Source: Nocardioides rubriscoriae (GTDB lineage Bacteria; Actinomycetota; Actinomycetes; Propionibacteriales; Nocardioidaceae). Taken from it: a DNA stretch of 64,000 nt. Below are positions 45,578 through 54,519 of the stretch, one piece after another. The DNA is taken from assembly GCF_008087085.1 (NCBI RefSeq), contig NZ_VIYJ01000013.1, forward strand, positions 25,375 to 89,374, given 5' to 3'. The position numbers and the translations under genes are program-made. Every line of letters begins with the position of its first letter. Position 1 is the stretch's first letter. Under the pieces are notes generated by a model. The model made no database searches, was not told the DNA's origin, and saw only the letters and a list, made by a program, of their open reading frames with translations.

Positions 45578-46843
45578 ATGATCGACCCCCGTCTCCTGCG
45601 TGACGACCCCGAGCGCGTGCGTGCCGCCCAGGCCAAGCGCGGCCTGTCCGACGAGGTGGTCGACCTCGCCCTCGCCGCCGACACCGCCCGCCGGCAGGCG
45701 ATCGCGGCGTACGAGGAGAAGCGGGCCGCGCAGAAACAGCTCGGCGCCCTGATCCCGAAGGCGACCGGCGACGAGAAGCAGGCGCTGCTGGCGCAGACCA
45801 AGACCCTGTCCGGCGAGGTCAAGGACGCCGAGGCCGCCCGGGTCGCGGCCGAGGCGGCGTGGGACGCGGCGATCCGTGCGATCCCCAACCCGGCGGCCGA
45901 CGAGGCCCCCGCCGGCGGCGAGGACGACTACGTCGTGCTCGAGACCATCGGCACGCGCCCCGAGTTCGACTTCGAGCCGCGCGACCACGTCGAGCTCGGG
46001 CAGATGCTCGGCGCCATCGACCTCGAGCGCGGGGCCAAGGTGTCGGGCTCGCGGTTCTACTTCTTCACCGGCATCGGTGCGCGGCTGCACCGCGCGCTGG
46101 TCAACATGGCCATGGACCTGGCGGCCGACAACGGGTTCATCGAGGTCGTGCCGCCGTCGCTGGTCAAGCCGCGCGCCATGGAGGGCACCGGGTTCCTCGG
46201 CCAGGCCGCCGACGACGTCTACCGCATCGAGGGCCAGGACCTCTACCTCGTCGGCACCTCCGAGGTGCCGATGGCGGCCTTCCACTCCGACGAGATCCTC
46301 GACGCCGCGGCCCTGCCGCTGCGCTACGCGGCCTACAGCCCGTGCTTCCGCAAGGAGGCCGGCTCGCACGGCAAGGACACCCGCGGCATCTTCCGGGTGC
46401 ACTGGTTCGACAAGGTCGAGATGTTCGTCTACACCACGCTCGAGGAGTCCTACGCCGAGCACCAGCGGCTGCTGGCCTGGGAGAAGGAGTTCATGGACAA
46501 GCTCGAGCTCCACTACCGCGTCATCGACGTGGCGGCCGGCGACCTCGGGCTCTCCGCTCAGCGCAAGTTCGACTGCGAGGCCTGGATCGCCTCGCAGGGC
46601 CGCTTCCGCGAGCTGACGTCGACGTCGAACTGCACCGACTTCCAGAGCCGCCGCCTCGACACCCGCACCCGCGTCGAGGGCGACACGGTGCCGGTGGCCA
46701 CCCTCAACGGCACGCTCTGCTCCACCAACCGGCCGATCATCGCGCTGCTCGAGACCCACCAGCAGGCCGACGGCTCGGTGCGGGTGCCCCAGGCGCTGCA
46801 GCCCTACCTGGGCGGCCTCGAGGTCCTGAAGCCGCTGTCGTGA
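45578..46843 (+). CDS. serS: Seryl-tRNA synthetase
   Basis: A 421-residue class II synthetase. The N-terminal ~110 residues form the tRNA-binding helical arm (KRAAQKQLGALIPKATGDE). Motif 2 is CFRKEAGSHGKDTRGIFRVH and the following KVEMFVYT; the active-site STSNCTDFQSRRL and motif 3 GTLCSTNRPIIALLE complete the catalytic core. ATG at 45578. The stop overlaps the next gene's GTG, starting a run of coupled genes to 49763. Two tRNA-Ser genes lie about 8-10 kb downstream. Confidence 0.97.
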   Translation: MIDPRLLRDDPERVRAAQAKRGLSDEVVDLALAADTARRQAIAAYEEKRAAQKQLGALIPKATGDEKQALLAQTKTLSGEVKDAEAARVAAEAAWDAAIRAIPNPAADEAPAGGEDDYVVLETIGTRPEFDFEPRDHVELGQMLGAIDLERGAKVSGSRFYFFTGIGARLHRALVNMAMDLAADNGFIEVVPPSLVKPRAMEGTGFLGQAADDVYRIEGQDLYLVGTSEVPMAAFHSDEILDAAALPLRYAAYSPCFRKEAGSHGKDTRGIFRVHWFDKVEMFVYTTLEESYAEHQRLLAWEKEFMDKLELHYRVIDVAAGDLGLSAQRKFDCEAWIASQGRFRELTSTSNCTDFQSRRLDTRTRVEGDTVPVATLNGTLCSTNRPIIALLETHQQADGSVRVPQALQPYLGGLEVLKPLS

Positions 46844-47709
46844 GCGGCGCCGCGGCCCCGGGGGAGCCGGGCTGGACCCCGCGCCTGGTGGCGCTCGACA
46901 TCGACGGAACCCTGCTCAAGTGGGTCGGGGGCGGAGGCACGACCCACGAGGAGATCTCCCCGGCGGTCCACGACGCCGTGCAGCGGGCGCTCGACGCCGG
47001 CGCCCACGTCGTCCTGGCCAGCGGGCGCTCGCCGCACGGCATGACCGGGATCGCCGACCTGCTCCACCTGCGGGGCCTCGACGAGTCCGGTGACGCCGAC
47101 CGCCTGTGGATCGTGGCCAGCAACGGCGCGGTCGTGCTGCGCTACCACCCCGGCGGCGAGATCGACGTCGTCCTCGAGGAGACCTTCGACGCCGGCCCCG
47201 CCGTACGCGCGATCCTCGAGCAGCGGCCGACCGCCCGCGTCGCGATCGAGGAGCGCGGCCGCGGCTACCGCGTGACCACGCCGTTCCCCGACGGCGAGCT
47301 GAGCGGGGAGATGATCCCCACCGAGGTCGACGACCTGGTCCGCGGGCCCGTCAGTCGTGTCATCATCCGCGACCCCGAGGCCACCGCCGACGACTTCGTC
47401 GCCCTCGCCTCCACGCTCGGGCTGCACGGCACCGACTACGTCGTGGGGTGGACCGCCTGGCTCGACCTCACCCCGGTCGGGGTCTCCAAGGCCTCCGGCC
47501 TCGACTACGTCTGCACCGAGCTCGGCCTGACCGCGGCCGACGTCCTGGCCATCGGTGACGGCCGCAACGACATCGAGATGCTGCAGTGGGCCGGTCGCGG
47601 GGTCGCGATGGGCCAGGCGATCGAGCCGGTCCGCGCGGTCGCCGACGCCGTCACCGAGAGCGTCTACGACGACGGGGCGGCGGTCGAGCTCAGCCGCTGG
47701 TTCCCGTGA
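46840..47709 (+). CDS. HAD-superfamily phosphatase (Cof type)
   Basis: A 289-residue HAD hydrolase: motif I LVALDIDGTLLKW, motif II VVLASGRSP, and motifs III/IV VSKASGLDYVCTELG with LAIGDGRNDIEML. The large C2 cap is typical of the Cof/YbiV group acting on sugar phosphates or flavin and pyridoxal phosphates. GTG start overlaps the serS stop; the next start overlaps its own stop. Confidence 0.9.
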   Translation: MSGAAAPGEPGWTPRLVALDIDGTLLKWVGGGGTTHEEISPAVHDAVQRALDAGAHVVLASGRSPHGMTGIADLLHLRGLDESGDADRLWIVASNGAVVLRYHPGGEIDVVLEETFDAGPAVRAILEQRPTARVAIEERGRGYRVTTPFPDGELSGEMIPTEVDDLVRGPVSRVIIRDPEATADDFVALASTLGLHGTDYVVGWTAWLDLTPVGVSKASGLDYVCTELGLTAADVLAIGDGRNDIEMLQWAGRGVAMGQAIEPVRAVADAVTESVYDDGAAVELSRWFP

Positions 47710-48230
47710 CCGAGCCCGTGATCGAGCCCGTGCTGCCCGAGCGGCTGGCCAGCGAGCGGCTGCGTCTGATCCTGGTGACCCCCCAGGACGTCGCCGACAT
47801 GCAGGCCGGACGCCGCCAGGACCGCTGGCACCCCGACTACCCGCGCCGAGACGACGTCGACGGGGCCTCGATGCTCCGCGAGCCGACCACGTGGGGACCG
47901 CGCCACATCGTGCTCGACACGCTCGCCGTGGGCTCGATCGGCTTCTTCGGCCCGCCCGAGGCCGGCGACGACGAGGCGGGTCAGGGCCACGAGGTCGAGG
48001 TCGGCTACGGGCTCGTCGAGGCGGTGCGCGGGCGCGGTCTCGCGACCGAGGCGCTGCGCTGCGTGCTCGCCGAGACCGACCGGGTCGGCGTCCGCGTGCG
48101 GGCACGCACCGAGCCCACCAACCGCGCCAGCGTCCGGGTGCTGGCCAAGGCCGGCTTCACCGACCTGCGCGGCAGCGACGACGAGGGCCTGCTCGTGATG
48201 GCCCGCCCGCTCCCGGCGGCCGACCGGTGA
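47706..48230 (+). CDS. GNAT-family N-acetyltransferase
   Basis: A 174-residue GNAT of the RimJ/RimL-like type. LASERLRLILVTPQDVADM opens the fold, VEVGYGLVEAVRGRGLATEA gives the acetyl-CoA pyrophosphate loop (RGRGLA), and TEPTNRASVRVLAKAGFTD the following Asn-containing helix. Substrate unknown. GTG start overlaps the HAD stop (GTGA). Confidence 0.9.
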   Translation: MTEPVIEPVLPERLASERLRLILVTPQDVADMQAGRRQDRWHPDYPRRDDVDGASMLREPTTWGPRHIVLDTLAVGSIGFFGPPEAGDDEAGQGHEVEVGYGLVEAVRGRGLATEALRCVLAETDRVGVRVRARTEPTNRASVRVLAKAGFTDLRGSDDEGLLVMARPLPAADR

Positions 48231-48237
48231 CCCGCCG

Positions 48238-49026
48238 ATGACCCGCCTGGTCGCGACCGACCTCGACGGCACCCTGCTGCGCGCCGACGGCACCGTCTCG
48301 GGCGCCACCCGCCGCGTGCTGGCCGCCGTCGAGGAGGCCGGGGTGCCGGTCGTCTTCGTCACCGGACGACCCCTGCGCTGGATGACCCACCTGTGGGAGA
48401 TGGTCGGCGCCCACGGCCTGGCCGTCGCCGGCAACGGTGCCGTCGTCTACGACGTCGCCGCGGGCGACGTACGCCGCCTGCACGCCGTCACGCGCGACGT
48501 CGGGCTCGACGTGGTCGCGGCGATCCGCGCGGCCGTGCCCGGCGCGCTCTTCGCCGTCGAGGACCTCGCGGGCATCGCGATCGAGACCGCGCGCTTCAAG
48601 GACGACCTCACCACGCGGGTGGGGCCGCTGGAGGAGCAGTGGAGCGACAGCGTCACCAAGCTGCTCGTGCGCCACGACGAGGCCGTCGCCGACCTGCCCG
48701 AGCGGGTGCTCGCGGCTGTCGGCGACGCCGTCACGGTGACCTGGTCGATGCCCGGCCTGGTCGAGATCAGCGCGGCCGGCGTCACCAAGGCCGCGGCCCT
48801 CGGCGAGGTCGCCGCCGACCTCGGGGTCGACGCCGTGGACGCCCTCGCGTTCGGCGACATGCCCAACGACCTGCCCATGCTGGCGTGGGCCGGCACCTCC
48901 TACGCCGTCGCCAACGCCCACCCCACGGTCCTGGCCGCCGCCGACCACGTCGCGCCGTCCCACGAGGTCGACGGCGTCGCGCAGACGCTGGCCCGACTGG
49001 TCCGCATCGGCCCGGATCTGTTGTGA
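48238..49026 (+). CDS. HAD-superfamily phosphatase (Cof type), second copy
   Basis: A 262-residue HAD enzyme with TRLVATDLDGTLLRADGTVS (motif I), VVFVTGRPLRWM (motif II), TKAAAL and ALAFGDMPNDLPMLAWAG (motifs III/IV). It is related to but not a close duplicate of the HAD two genes upstream. Seven bases separate it from the GNAT gene and its TGA overlaps the next ATG (TGATG). Confidence 0.92.
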   Translation: MTRLVATDLDGTLLRADGTVSGATRRVLAAVEEAGVPVVFVTGRPLRWMTHLWEMVGAHGLAVAGNGAVVYDVAAGDVRRLHAVTRDVGLDVVAAIRAAVPGALFAVEDLAGIAIETARFKDDLTTRVGPLEEQWSDSVTKLLVRHDEAVADLPERVLAAVGDAVTVTWSMPGLVEISAAGVTKAAALGEVAADLGVDAVDALAFGDMPNDLPMLAWAGTSYAVANAHPTVLAAADHVAPSHEVDGVAQTLARLVRIGPDLL

Positions 49027-49763
49027 TGGGACCCGTGACCCCCGCCCCCCGTGCCCTGTGGGGCGCCCTCGTCGGCGCCCTGGCCGTCGGGCTGCTCCTC
49101 GGCTGGACGCCGGCCGGCGCGGCCACCCCCGAGCAGCGGGCGGTGGCCGCCCGCGCCGACGGCGACCGGGTCGTCTTCACCGGCACGATCGTGCGCCGCC
49201 CCCAGGTCACGGTGCAGGGCGCCGCCACCGTGCGCCGCTACCAGGTCGCGGTGACCGCGGTCTACGGCCCCGGCTCGGTGACCACCGAGCGCGTCACCGT
49301 GCGCTCGCGCGCCGCGCTCGAGAGCTGCCCGTCGCTGACCGCCGGCACCCAGGGCCCCACCCGGTCGCCCTCACCGACCCAGCCCGCCTCGCCCACGACC
49401 ACCCCGCCGGCGGCGACCGTCGACAAGCGGCTGCGGCTCTTCGACGCGACCGTCGACGGCGGCGAGTACGTCGTCGGCTGCCGCACCGTCACCCTCGTCG
49501 ACGACGCGGTGCTCGCCGACCTCACCCGCCAGTACGGGGAGGGCCGGCCTCCGGGGCGCGACGTCGAGCCCGTCGCGCCGCTCGAGGACGTCGGCTACCA
49601 GTGCCCCGACACCGGCGACGCCGTCGACCTCGACGACCCCGACTCCTGCGTCGCCCTCGACGACGACCAGTCGCTGGACCGGGCCGCCGCGCCCGGCCTG
49701 GCGCTGGTCATCGTCGGCGTGCTCGGCCTGCTCGTCGTACGCCGGATCGGCCGCCGGGCCTGA
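49026..49763 (+). CDS. Exported protein with C-terminal membrane anchor, unknown function
   Basis: A 245-residue surface protein. A signal peptide (ALVGALAVGLLLGWTPAGA) leads to a beta-rich part, DRVVFTGTIVRRPQVTVQGA and YQVAVTAVYGPGSVTTERVT, with Cys residues; a Pro/Thr/Ser linker (residues ~108-128) splits it; the C-terminus has a membrane helix APGLALVIVGVLGLLVVRR and a basic end. The pattern recalls OB-fold-like NTR/TIMP modules, but I cannot assign it. It is coupled to the HAD gene by TGATG. Confidence 0.75.
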   Translation: MGPVTPAPRALWGALVGALAVGLLLGWTPAGAATPEQRAVAARADGDRVVFTGTIVRRPQVTVQGAATVRRYQVAVTAVYGPGSVTTERVTVRSRAALESCPSLTAGTQGPTRSPSPTQPASPTTTPPAATVDKRLRLFDATVDGGEYVVGCRTVTLVDDAVLADLTRQYGEGRPPGRDVEPVAPLEDVGYQCPDTGDAVDLDDPDSCVALDDDQSLDRAAAPGLALVIVGVLGLLVVRRIGRRA

Positions 49764-49782
49764 CCGCTCGACCTCGCAGAGG

Positions 49783-50442
49783 CTAGAGGTACATGCCCCC
49801 GGTGCCGGGGGTCGGGTCGTCGGCCTGCTGCGGGGCGCCAGGCTGCTGGGCACCGGGCTGGCCGGGCATCCCCATGCCGGGCGGCAGGGCCCGGCGGATC
49901 TGCTCGAACTGGGCGCGCGCGGCCATCTGCTGGGCGTAGATCGCGGTCTGGATGCCGTGGAAGAGACCCTCGAGCCAGCCCACGAGCTGGGCCTGGGCGA
50001 TGCGCAGCTCGCCCTCGGACGGGACGGTGCCCTCGGCGAAGGGCAGCGACAGCCGCTGCAGCTCCTCGACGAGCTCGGGGGCCAGGCCCTGCTCGAGCTC
50101 CTTGATCGACGAGGCGTGGATCTCCTTCAGGCGCGCGCGGCTGGCCTCGTCGAGCGGGGCCGCCTTCACCTCCTCGAGCAGCTGGCGGATCATGCTGCCG
50201 ATCCGCATCACCTTGGCCGGCTGCTCGACCAGGTCGGTCAGGTTGCGCTCGCTGTCGTCGCCGTCGTCGTCGCCGCCACCGGCGCCCGCCAGGGCCGACG
50301 CGGGCACCGCGCCGATCGCCTGGCCGTCGGGCCCGATGATCACGACGTGCTGCCCCTGGTCGGCCTGGGGGTCGGCCTGGGGGTCGGCCTGGGGGTCGCC
50401 CTGCTGGTCCGACGACGGGTCCGGCTGCTGCTCCTCGGTCAT
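49783..50442 (-). CDS. bpa: Bacterial proteasome activator Bpa
   Basis: A 219-residue Bpa (Rv3780-like), an ATP-independent ring that opens the 20S proteasome gate. The four-helix core spans ~65-180 (KVMRIGSMIRQLLEEVKAAP, ELRIAQAQLVGWLEGLFHGI, YAQQMAARAQFEQI). The N-terminus is a disordered repeat of Asp-Pro-Gln-Ala, and a Gly/Pro/Gln-rich tail ends in GGMYL. The family's gate-opening end is usually GQYL, so Met replaces Gln. No proteasome genes are in the window. Confidence 0.9.
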   Translation of the reverse strand: MTEEQQPDPSSDQQGDPQADPQADPQADQGQHVVIIGPDGQAIGAVPASALAGAGGGDDDGDDSERNLTDLVEQPAKVMRIGSMIRQLLEEVKAAPLDEASRARLKEIHASSIKELEQGLAPELVEELQRLSLPFAEGTVPSEGELRIAQAQLVGWLEGLFHGIQTAIYAQQMAARAQFEQIRRALPPGMGMPGQPGAQQPGAPQQADDPTPGTGGMYL

Positions 50443-50513
50443 GGGGCCACCGTAGCGACCGCCCCGGACACCGGCCCCACCCCGAGTCAGGCATGGCCGC
50501 ACGTGCGGGGGGA

Positions 50514-51491
50514 TCAGACGGTGAGCACGATCTTGCCGGTGTGGGACCCGGCGTCCATCAGCTCGTGGGCGCGGCGTACGTCGTCGAGCGGCAGGGTCTG
50601 CTCGACGACGGGACGGATCGTGCCGTCGGCGACCAGGGGCCACACGTGCTCGACGACCGACGCGCAGATCGCGGCCTTGCCCTCGACCGGGCGCCCGCGC
50701 AACGAGGTCGCGATGACGGCGGCGCGCTTGGCCAGCAGCCGCGACAGGTCGAGCTCGCCCCTGGTGCCGCCCTGCATGCCGATGACGACGAGCCGGCCCT
50801 CGGTGGCCAGGGCGTCGACGTTGCGGCCGAGGTAGGCGGCGCCCATGTTGTCGAGGATGACGTCGACGCCGGCGCCGTCGGTCGACTCGCGCACCACCTG
50901 CACGAAGTCGTCGTCGTGGTAGTTGATCGTCACGTCGGCGCCGAGGTCGGCGCAGAAGGCGAGCTTGTCGGCGGTGCCGCCGGTGGTGAACACCCGCGAG
51001 CCGAGCGCGTGGGCCAGCTGGATGGCGAAGGTGCCGATGCCGCCGGCCCCGCCGTGCACCAGGAACGTCTCGTCGGGCTTGAGGCCCGCGACCATGAACA
51101 CGTTGGACCACACGGTGCAGGCCACCTCGGGCAGGGCCGCGGCGTGCACGAGGTCGACGCCGGCGGGCACGGGCATGACCTGTCCCGCCGGTACGACGAC
51201 CCGCGAGGCGTAGCCGCCGCCGGCGAGCAGCGCGCACACCTCGTCGCCCACCGACCAGCCCTCGACGCCCTCGCCGAGCGCGGCGACCGTGCCGCTGCAC
51301 TCGAGGCCGATGACGTCGCTGGCCCCCGGCGGCGGCGGGTAGAAGCCCTGCCGCTGCAGGGTGTCGGCGCGGTTGACCGCCGTCGCCACCACCGTGATCG
51401 CGATCTCACCCGGGCCGGGCTCGACGTCGGGGACCTCCTGGACCGACAGGATCTCGGGCCCACCGGCGCCGTCGGCCACCACCGCCCTCAT
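50514..51491 (-). CDS. NAD(P)H:quinone oxidoreductase, zeta-crystallin type
   Basis: A 325-residue medium-chain reductase lacking zinc ligands. The start MRAVVADGAGGPEILSV, NRADTLQRQGFYPPPPGASD and VHGGAGGIGTFAIQLAHALG (cofactor loop) are typical of PIG3/QOR-type quinone oxidoreductases, which use NADPH. The ATG overlaps the stop of the DUF6457 gene by 4 bp. Confidence 0.92.
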   Translation of the reverse strand: MRAVVADGAGGPEILSVQEVPDVEPGPGEIAITVVATAVNRADTLQRQGFYPPPPGASDVIGLECSGTVAALGEGVEGWSVGDEVCALLAGGGYASRVVVPAGQVMPVPAGVDLVHAAALPEVACTVWSNVFMVAGLKPDETFLVHGGAGGIGTFAIQLAHALGSRVFTTGGTADKLAFCADLGADVTINYHDDDFVQVVRESTDGAGVDVILDNMGAAYLGRNVDALATEGRLVVIGMQGGTRGELDLSRLLAKRAAVIATSLRGRPVEGKAAICASVVEHVWPLVADGTIRPVVEQTLPLDDVRRAHELMDAGSHTGKIVLTV

Positions 51492-51826
51492 CGGGCGTCC
51501 TCGAGGTCGTCGAGGCCCGCGACGCCCTCGAGGTCGTCGAGACCGAGGTCGTCGACGGGCACGTCGTCGTCGGCCGAGCCGTCGGTGCGGGGTCGGTCCC
51601 ACTGCTCGGCGAGCGCCTGCGCCCGGGCGGCCAGCGTCTCGACCGCGGCCGGCCCGGCGCTGCGGATGCCGGCGGCGTAGCCCAGCAGGTAGGTCGTCAC
51701 GGGCCCGGCGTGGGCGTCGACGTTGTCGTGGCTGAGTCGGGCGAGGTCGCCCAGCAGCCCCTCGTCGACCTCGGTGTCGAGGTCGAGGACGTCACACAGT
51801 TCGTCGATCCAGTCGTGGAGGTTCAC
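51488..51826 (-). CDS. DUF6457 family protein
   Basis: A 112-residue protein. LHDWIDELCDVLDLDTEVDE and VDAHAGPVTTYLLGYAAGIR match the DUF6457 helical domain; an acidic tail follows (DDDVPVDDLGLDDLEGV). In other actinobacteria this domain adjoins or is fused to MobA-like nucleotidyltransferases, as here, suggesting a link to molybdenum cofactor synthesis. GTG 51826 is chosen because the extra N-terminal codons in the open frame look non-coding. Confidence 0.82.
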   Translation of the reverse strand: MNLHDWIDELCDVLDLDTEVDEGLLGDLARLSHDNVDAHAGPVTTYLLGYAAGIRSAGPAAVETLAARAQALAEQWDRPRTDGSADDDVPVDDLGLDDLEGVAGLDDLEDAR

Positions 51827-51885
51827 GGGTCCACCCTTCACACGATCCGCCGGGGACCGCAACCGCCCGCGGGTGACAGATCCGC

Positions 51886-52479
51886 TCACCGGGGGGCGTC
51901 CTGGCTCTCGCGGCCCTCGCGCAGGTCGGACCAGGTGTCGATGTCACGGTGCTCGCGCCCCTCGGCGGGCACCTCGACGAGGTCGAGGCGCGCCAGCAGC
52001 CGGTGCAGCGGATGGTTGTGCTGACCCTCGTGGTCGGGTCGCACCGCCTCGAGCCGGTCGCGCTCGACCACCAGGGCCAGCTGGCGGCGTCCGTCGGGAT
52101 CGACCAGCACGGCGCCGTCGTGGCCGACGGCGGCGGTGCGCAGGCGGCGGAAGGTCGCCGAGGTCACCCACGGCATGTCGACGGCCAGCACCGCCACCCA
52201 CGGCGTACGCCGCAGCAGCGCGTCGAGACCGGTCAGCAGGCCCGCGACCGGGCCACCCCAGCGGGGGCTCTCGACGACGAAGGTCACGGGCCGGTCGGTG
52301 CTGACCTGCTCGCCGACCACGACGACCTCCGAGGCGTCGATGACCGCCTCGAGCGCGTGGGCCAGCAGCGAGCGCCCGTCGATCTCGACCGAGGCCTTGT
52401 CGAAGCCGCCCAGGCGGATGGCCTGGCCCCCCGCGAGCACGAGGGCGACGTAGGCGTCGAGCGGGGTCTCGGGGATCAC
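51886..52479 (-). CDS. mobA: Molybdenum cofactor guanylyltransferase MobA
   Basis: A 197-residue nucleotidyltransferase that joins GMP to molybdopterin to make MGD. The GTP-binding loop is LVLAGGQAIRLGGFDKASVE, with the DKA motif, and VAVLAVDMPWVTSATFRRL holds the metal Asp. HPLHRLLARLDLVEV follows near the end. The GTG at 52479 is the best start. It precedes the DUF6457 and quinone oxidoreductase genes by 59 bp, and its product would serve the Mo enzyme at 8-10.5 kb. Confidence 0.88.
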   Translation of the reverse strand: MIPETPLDAYVALVLAGGQAIRLGGFDKASVEIDGRSLLAHALEAVIDASEVVVVGEQVSTDRPVTFVVESPRWGGPVAGLLTGLDALLRRTPWVAVLAVDMPWVTSATFRRLRTAAVGHDGAVLVDPDGRRQLALVVERDRLEAVRPDHEGQHNHPLHRLLARLDLVEVPAEGREHRDIDTWSDLREGRESQDAPR

Positions 52480-52504
52480 GGGCCCAGCGTGCCACCCTGG
52501 GGGC

Positions 52505-53296
52505 GTGGCCCCACACGTGACGTCCGACCCCCACGACGTGATCCGCGTCGCCCTGGTCCAGGAGGCCTCCGGTCTCGAGCCGGCGGCCAACCGGGCCCGG
52601 CTCGACCCGCTGACGCCCGACGACACCGACCTGGTCGTGTGGCCCGAGGCGTTCGCCCGCGACTTCGGCGAGGCCGGCTCCGACGTCAGCGCCTACGCCG
52701 AGCCGGTGACCGGAACGTTCGCCACCGAGCTCGGTCGCGTCGCCGACCTGCGTCGTACGACGGTCGTGGCCGGCCAGTTCGAGACCAGCCACGACCCCGC
52801 GCGGCCGTTCAACACCCTGGTCGCCCGCGGTGCGGCCACGGCGGCCTACCGCAAGGTCCACCTCTACGACTCCTTCGGCTACCGCGAGTCCGACCGCCTC
52901 GTCGCCGGTGACCCGGCGCCCGTCGTCGTCACCGTCGGCGGCTGGGCGGTGGGGCTGATGACCTGCTACGACCTGCGGTTCCCCGAGATGGCGCGGCTGC
53001 TCGTCGACGCGGGCGCCGAGGCGATCGCCGTCCCGGCGGCGTGGGTCGCGGGGGAGCGCAAGGTCGACCACTGGCGCACCCTGCTGCGCGCGCGGGCCAT
53101 CGAGAACACCGTCTTCATGGTCGCGGCGGCCCAGCCGGCGCCGCGCTACTGCGGCCACTCGATGGTCGTCGACCCGCTCGGCGACGTGCTGGCCGAGGCC
53201 GGCGACGGGCCCGAGGTGGTGCGCGCCGACCTGCGCCGCGACGTCCTCGACCGGGCCCGTCGCACCAACCCCTCGCTGCGCAACCGGCGTCTGTAA
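52505..53296 (+). CDS. Carbon-nitrogen hydrolase (nitrilase superfamily)
   Basis: A 263-residue amidase/nitrilase-superfamily enzyme with the full catalytic triad Glu48 (WPEAFA), Lys117 (YRKVHLYDSFGYRES) and Cys154 (LMTCYDLRFPEM). YRKVHLYDSFG resembles the Nit1/Nit2 group, so deaminated glutathione or omega-amide hydrolysis is likely. GTG start at 52505; GTG at 52517 is possible. Divergent from mobA across 25 bp. Confidence 0.9.
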   Translation: MAPHVTSDPHDVIRVALVQEASGLEPAANRARLDPLTPDDTDLVVWPEAFARDFGEAGSDVSAYAEPVTGTFATELGRVADLRRTTVVAGQFETSHDPARPFNTLVARGAATAAYRKVHLYDSFGYRESDRLVAGDPAPVVVTVGGWAVGLMTCYDLRFPEMARLLVDAGAEAIAVPAAWVAGERKVDHWRTLLRARAIENTVFMVAAAQPAPRYCGHSMVVDPLGDVLAEAGDGPEVVRADLRRDVLDRARRTNPSLRNRRL

Positions 53297-53307
53297 CCTC
53301 GGGTCCC

Positions 53308-54453
53308 GTGTCCAGAGCCACCGGTCGTCGTCGCGCCGGGACGCCTCCGACGCCCGCTGGAGGCACCGTCCTGACGCCCCCGAGCCCGCCGGACGCCGTC
53401 GCCGTACGCCCCGCGGAGCCGGTCGTCGCCTCGCGCGAGCGCCGCTCCTGGGCCGACCGGGCCGCCGCGCTCGCCGCGACCCGGGCCCCGGTCGGGGCGT
53501 GGTGCGTCGTGGTCGCGGCCGGCCTCGCCGCGCTCGTGTGCGCGATGGTGCCCGTCGGACCGGGCTGGCTGGGCGGCGCCGGCAGCGTCGCCGTCGCGGC
53601 GGCGTACTCCTGGGGCCTCGCGGCCCGCACCGGTGGCCGCCCGGTCGTCTTCGGCCTGCTGGCCGTCGTGGTCGGCGTCGCCGCCCTGGTGCTCGACCAG
53701 GACGCCCTGCGCACCGGCGCCGCGGTCATGACCGCCGTGGTCGCGGCCGTGCTCGGCGTGATGGCGACCGTGCCCGCGGTGACCTACCTGCGCGCGGCCC
53801 GCGAGTGCGTGATCGCGGTGCTCATCGCCGCGGTGGGCGCGCTGGCCACCCTCGGCTTCGAACCCACCGTCACCGTCACCCGCTTCGAGTACGCCACCTT
53901 CGGGCTCGCCCTGGCCGGCGCCTTCGCCGTGGTCTACCGCCTCGGCGCCGGCCTGCACGGTCTGGGCCGCCGCGGCGTCGTGATCGTCGTGGTCGGCGGC
54001 GTCGTGCTCACCGCCACCCTGCTGTACGCCGAGCTCCTGCGCCGCTACGGCACCCCCGAGCTGGTCTCGTCGCTGCTCGCCGCCGTCGGCTGGAGCCGCG
54101 ACCACCTCGGCGCCTTCCCCCGCCCCATCGAGACGGTGCTCGGCATCCCGGCGTTGGCCTACGGCTGCCACATGCGGGCCCGCCGCCGCCAGGGCTGGTG
54201 GGTCTGCGCCTTCGGCGCGGCCGGCACCTCCGCGGTCGCCAACGCCCTGGCCAACCCCGCGATCACCCGCACCGAGAGCGTGCTGTCGGTGCTCTACGGC
54301 CTCGTCGTGGGCCTGGCCATCGGCTTCGTGGTCATCCGCCTCGACTTCCTGCTCACCGGGCAGACCCGCGGCACCCGGGGCCGCCGTAGCCGCGCCGACG
54401 AGCAGGCCGCGGCCCTGCGTCCAGAGCCCCCGCGCACCAAGGCCCTGCTCTGA
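53308..54453 (+). CDS. Polytopic membrane protein of unknown function
   Basis: A 381-residue membrane protein: a Pro/Arg-rich cytoplasmic N-terminus of ~60 residues, then eight to ten hydrophobic helices (e.g. VVVAAGLAALVCAMVPVG, VVFGLLAVVVGVAALVLD, VIVVVGGVVLTATLLYAEL), and a basic C-terminal tail RTRGTRGRRSRADE. No domain recognised. The GTG follows the nitrilase stop by 11 bp, suggesting co-transcription. Confidence 0.75.
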   Translation: MSRATGRRRAGTPPTPAGGTVLTPPSPPDAVAVRPAEPVVASRERRSWADRAAALAATRAPVGAWCVVVAAGLAALVCAMVPVGPGWLGGAGSVAVAAAYSWGLAARTGGRPVVFGLLAVVVGVAALVLDQDALRTGAAVMTAVVAAVLGVMATVPAVTYLRAARECVIAVLIAAVGALATLGFEPTVTVTRFEYATFGLALAGAFAVVYRLGAGLHGLGRRGVVIVVVGGVVLTATLLYAELLRRYGTPELVSSLLAAVGWSRDHLGAFPRPIETVLGIPALAYGCHMRARRRQGWWVCAFGAAGTSAVANALANPAITRTESVLSVLYGLVVGLAIGFVVIRLDFLLTGQTRGTRGRRSRADEQAAALRPEPPRTKALL

Positions 54454-54519
54454 CGCCCCCTGGCCGACCCGGTCGCTCTCGGATCGGAGTACCGGGCGGT
54501 AACGGCTAGCGTCGCGACC

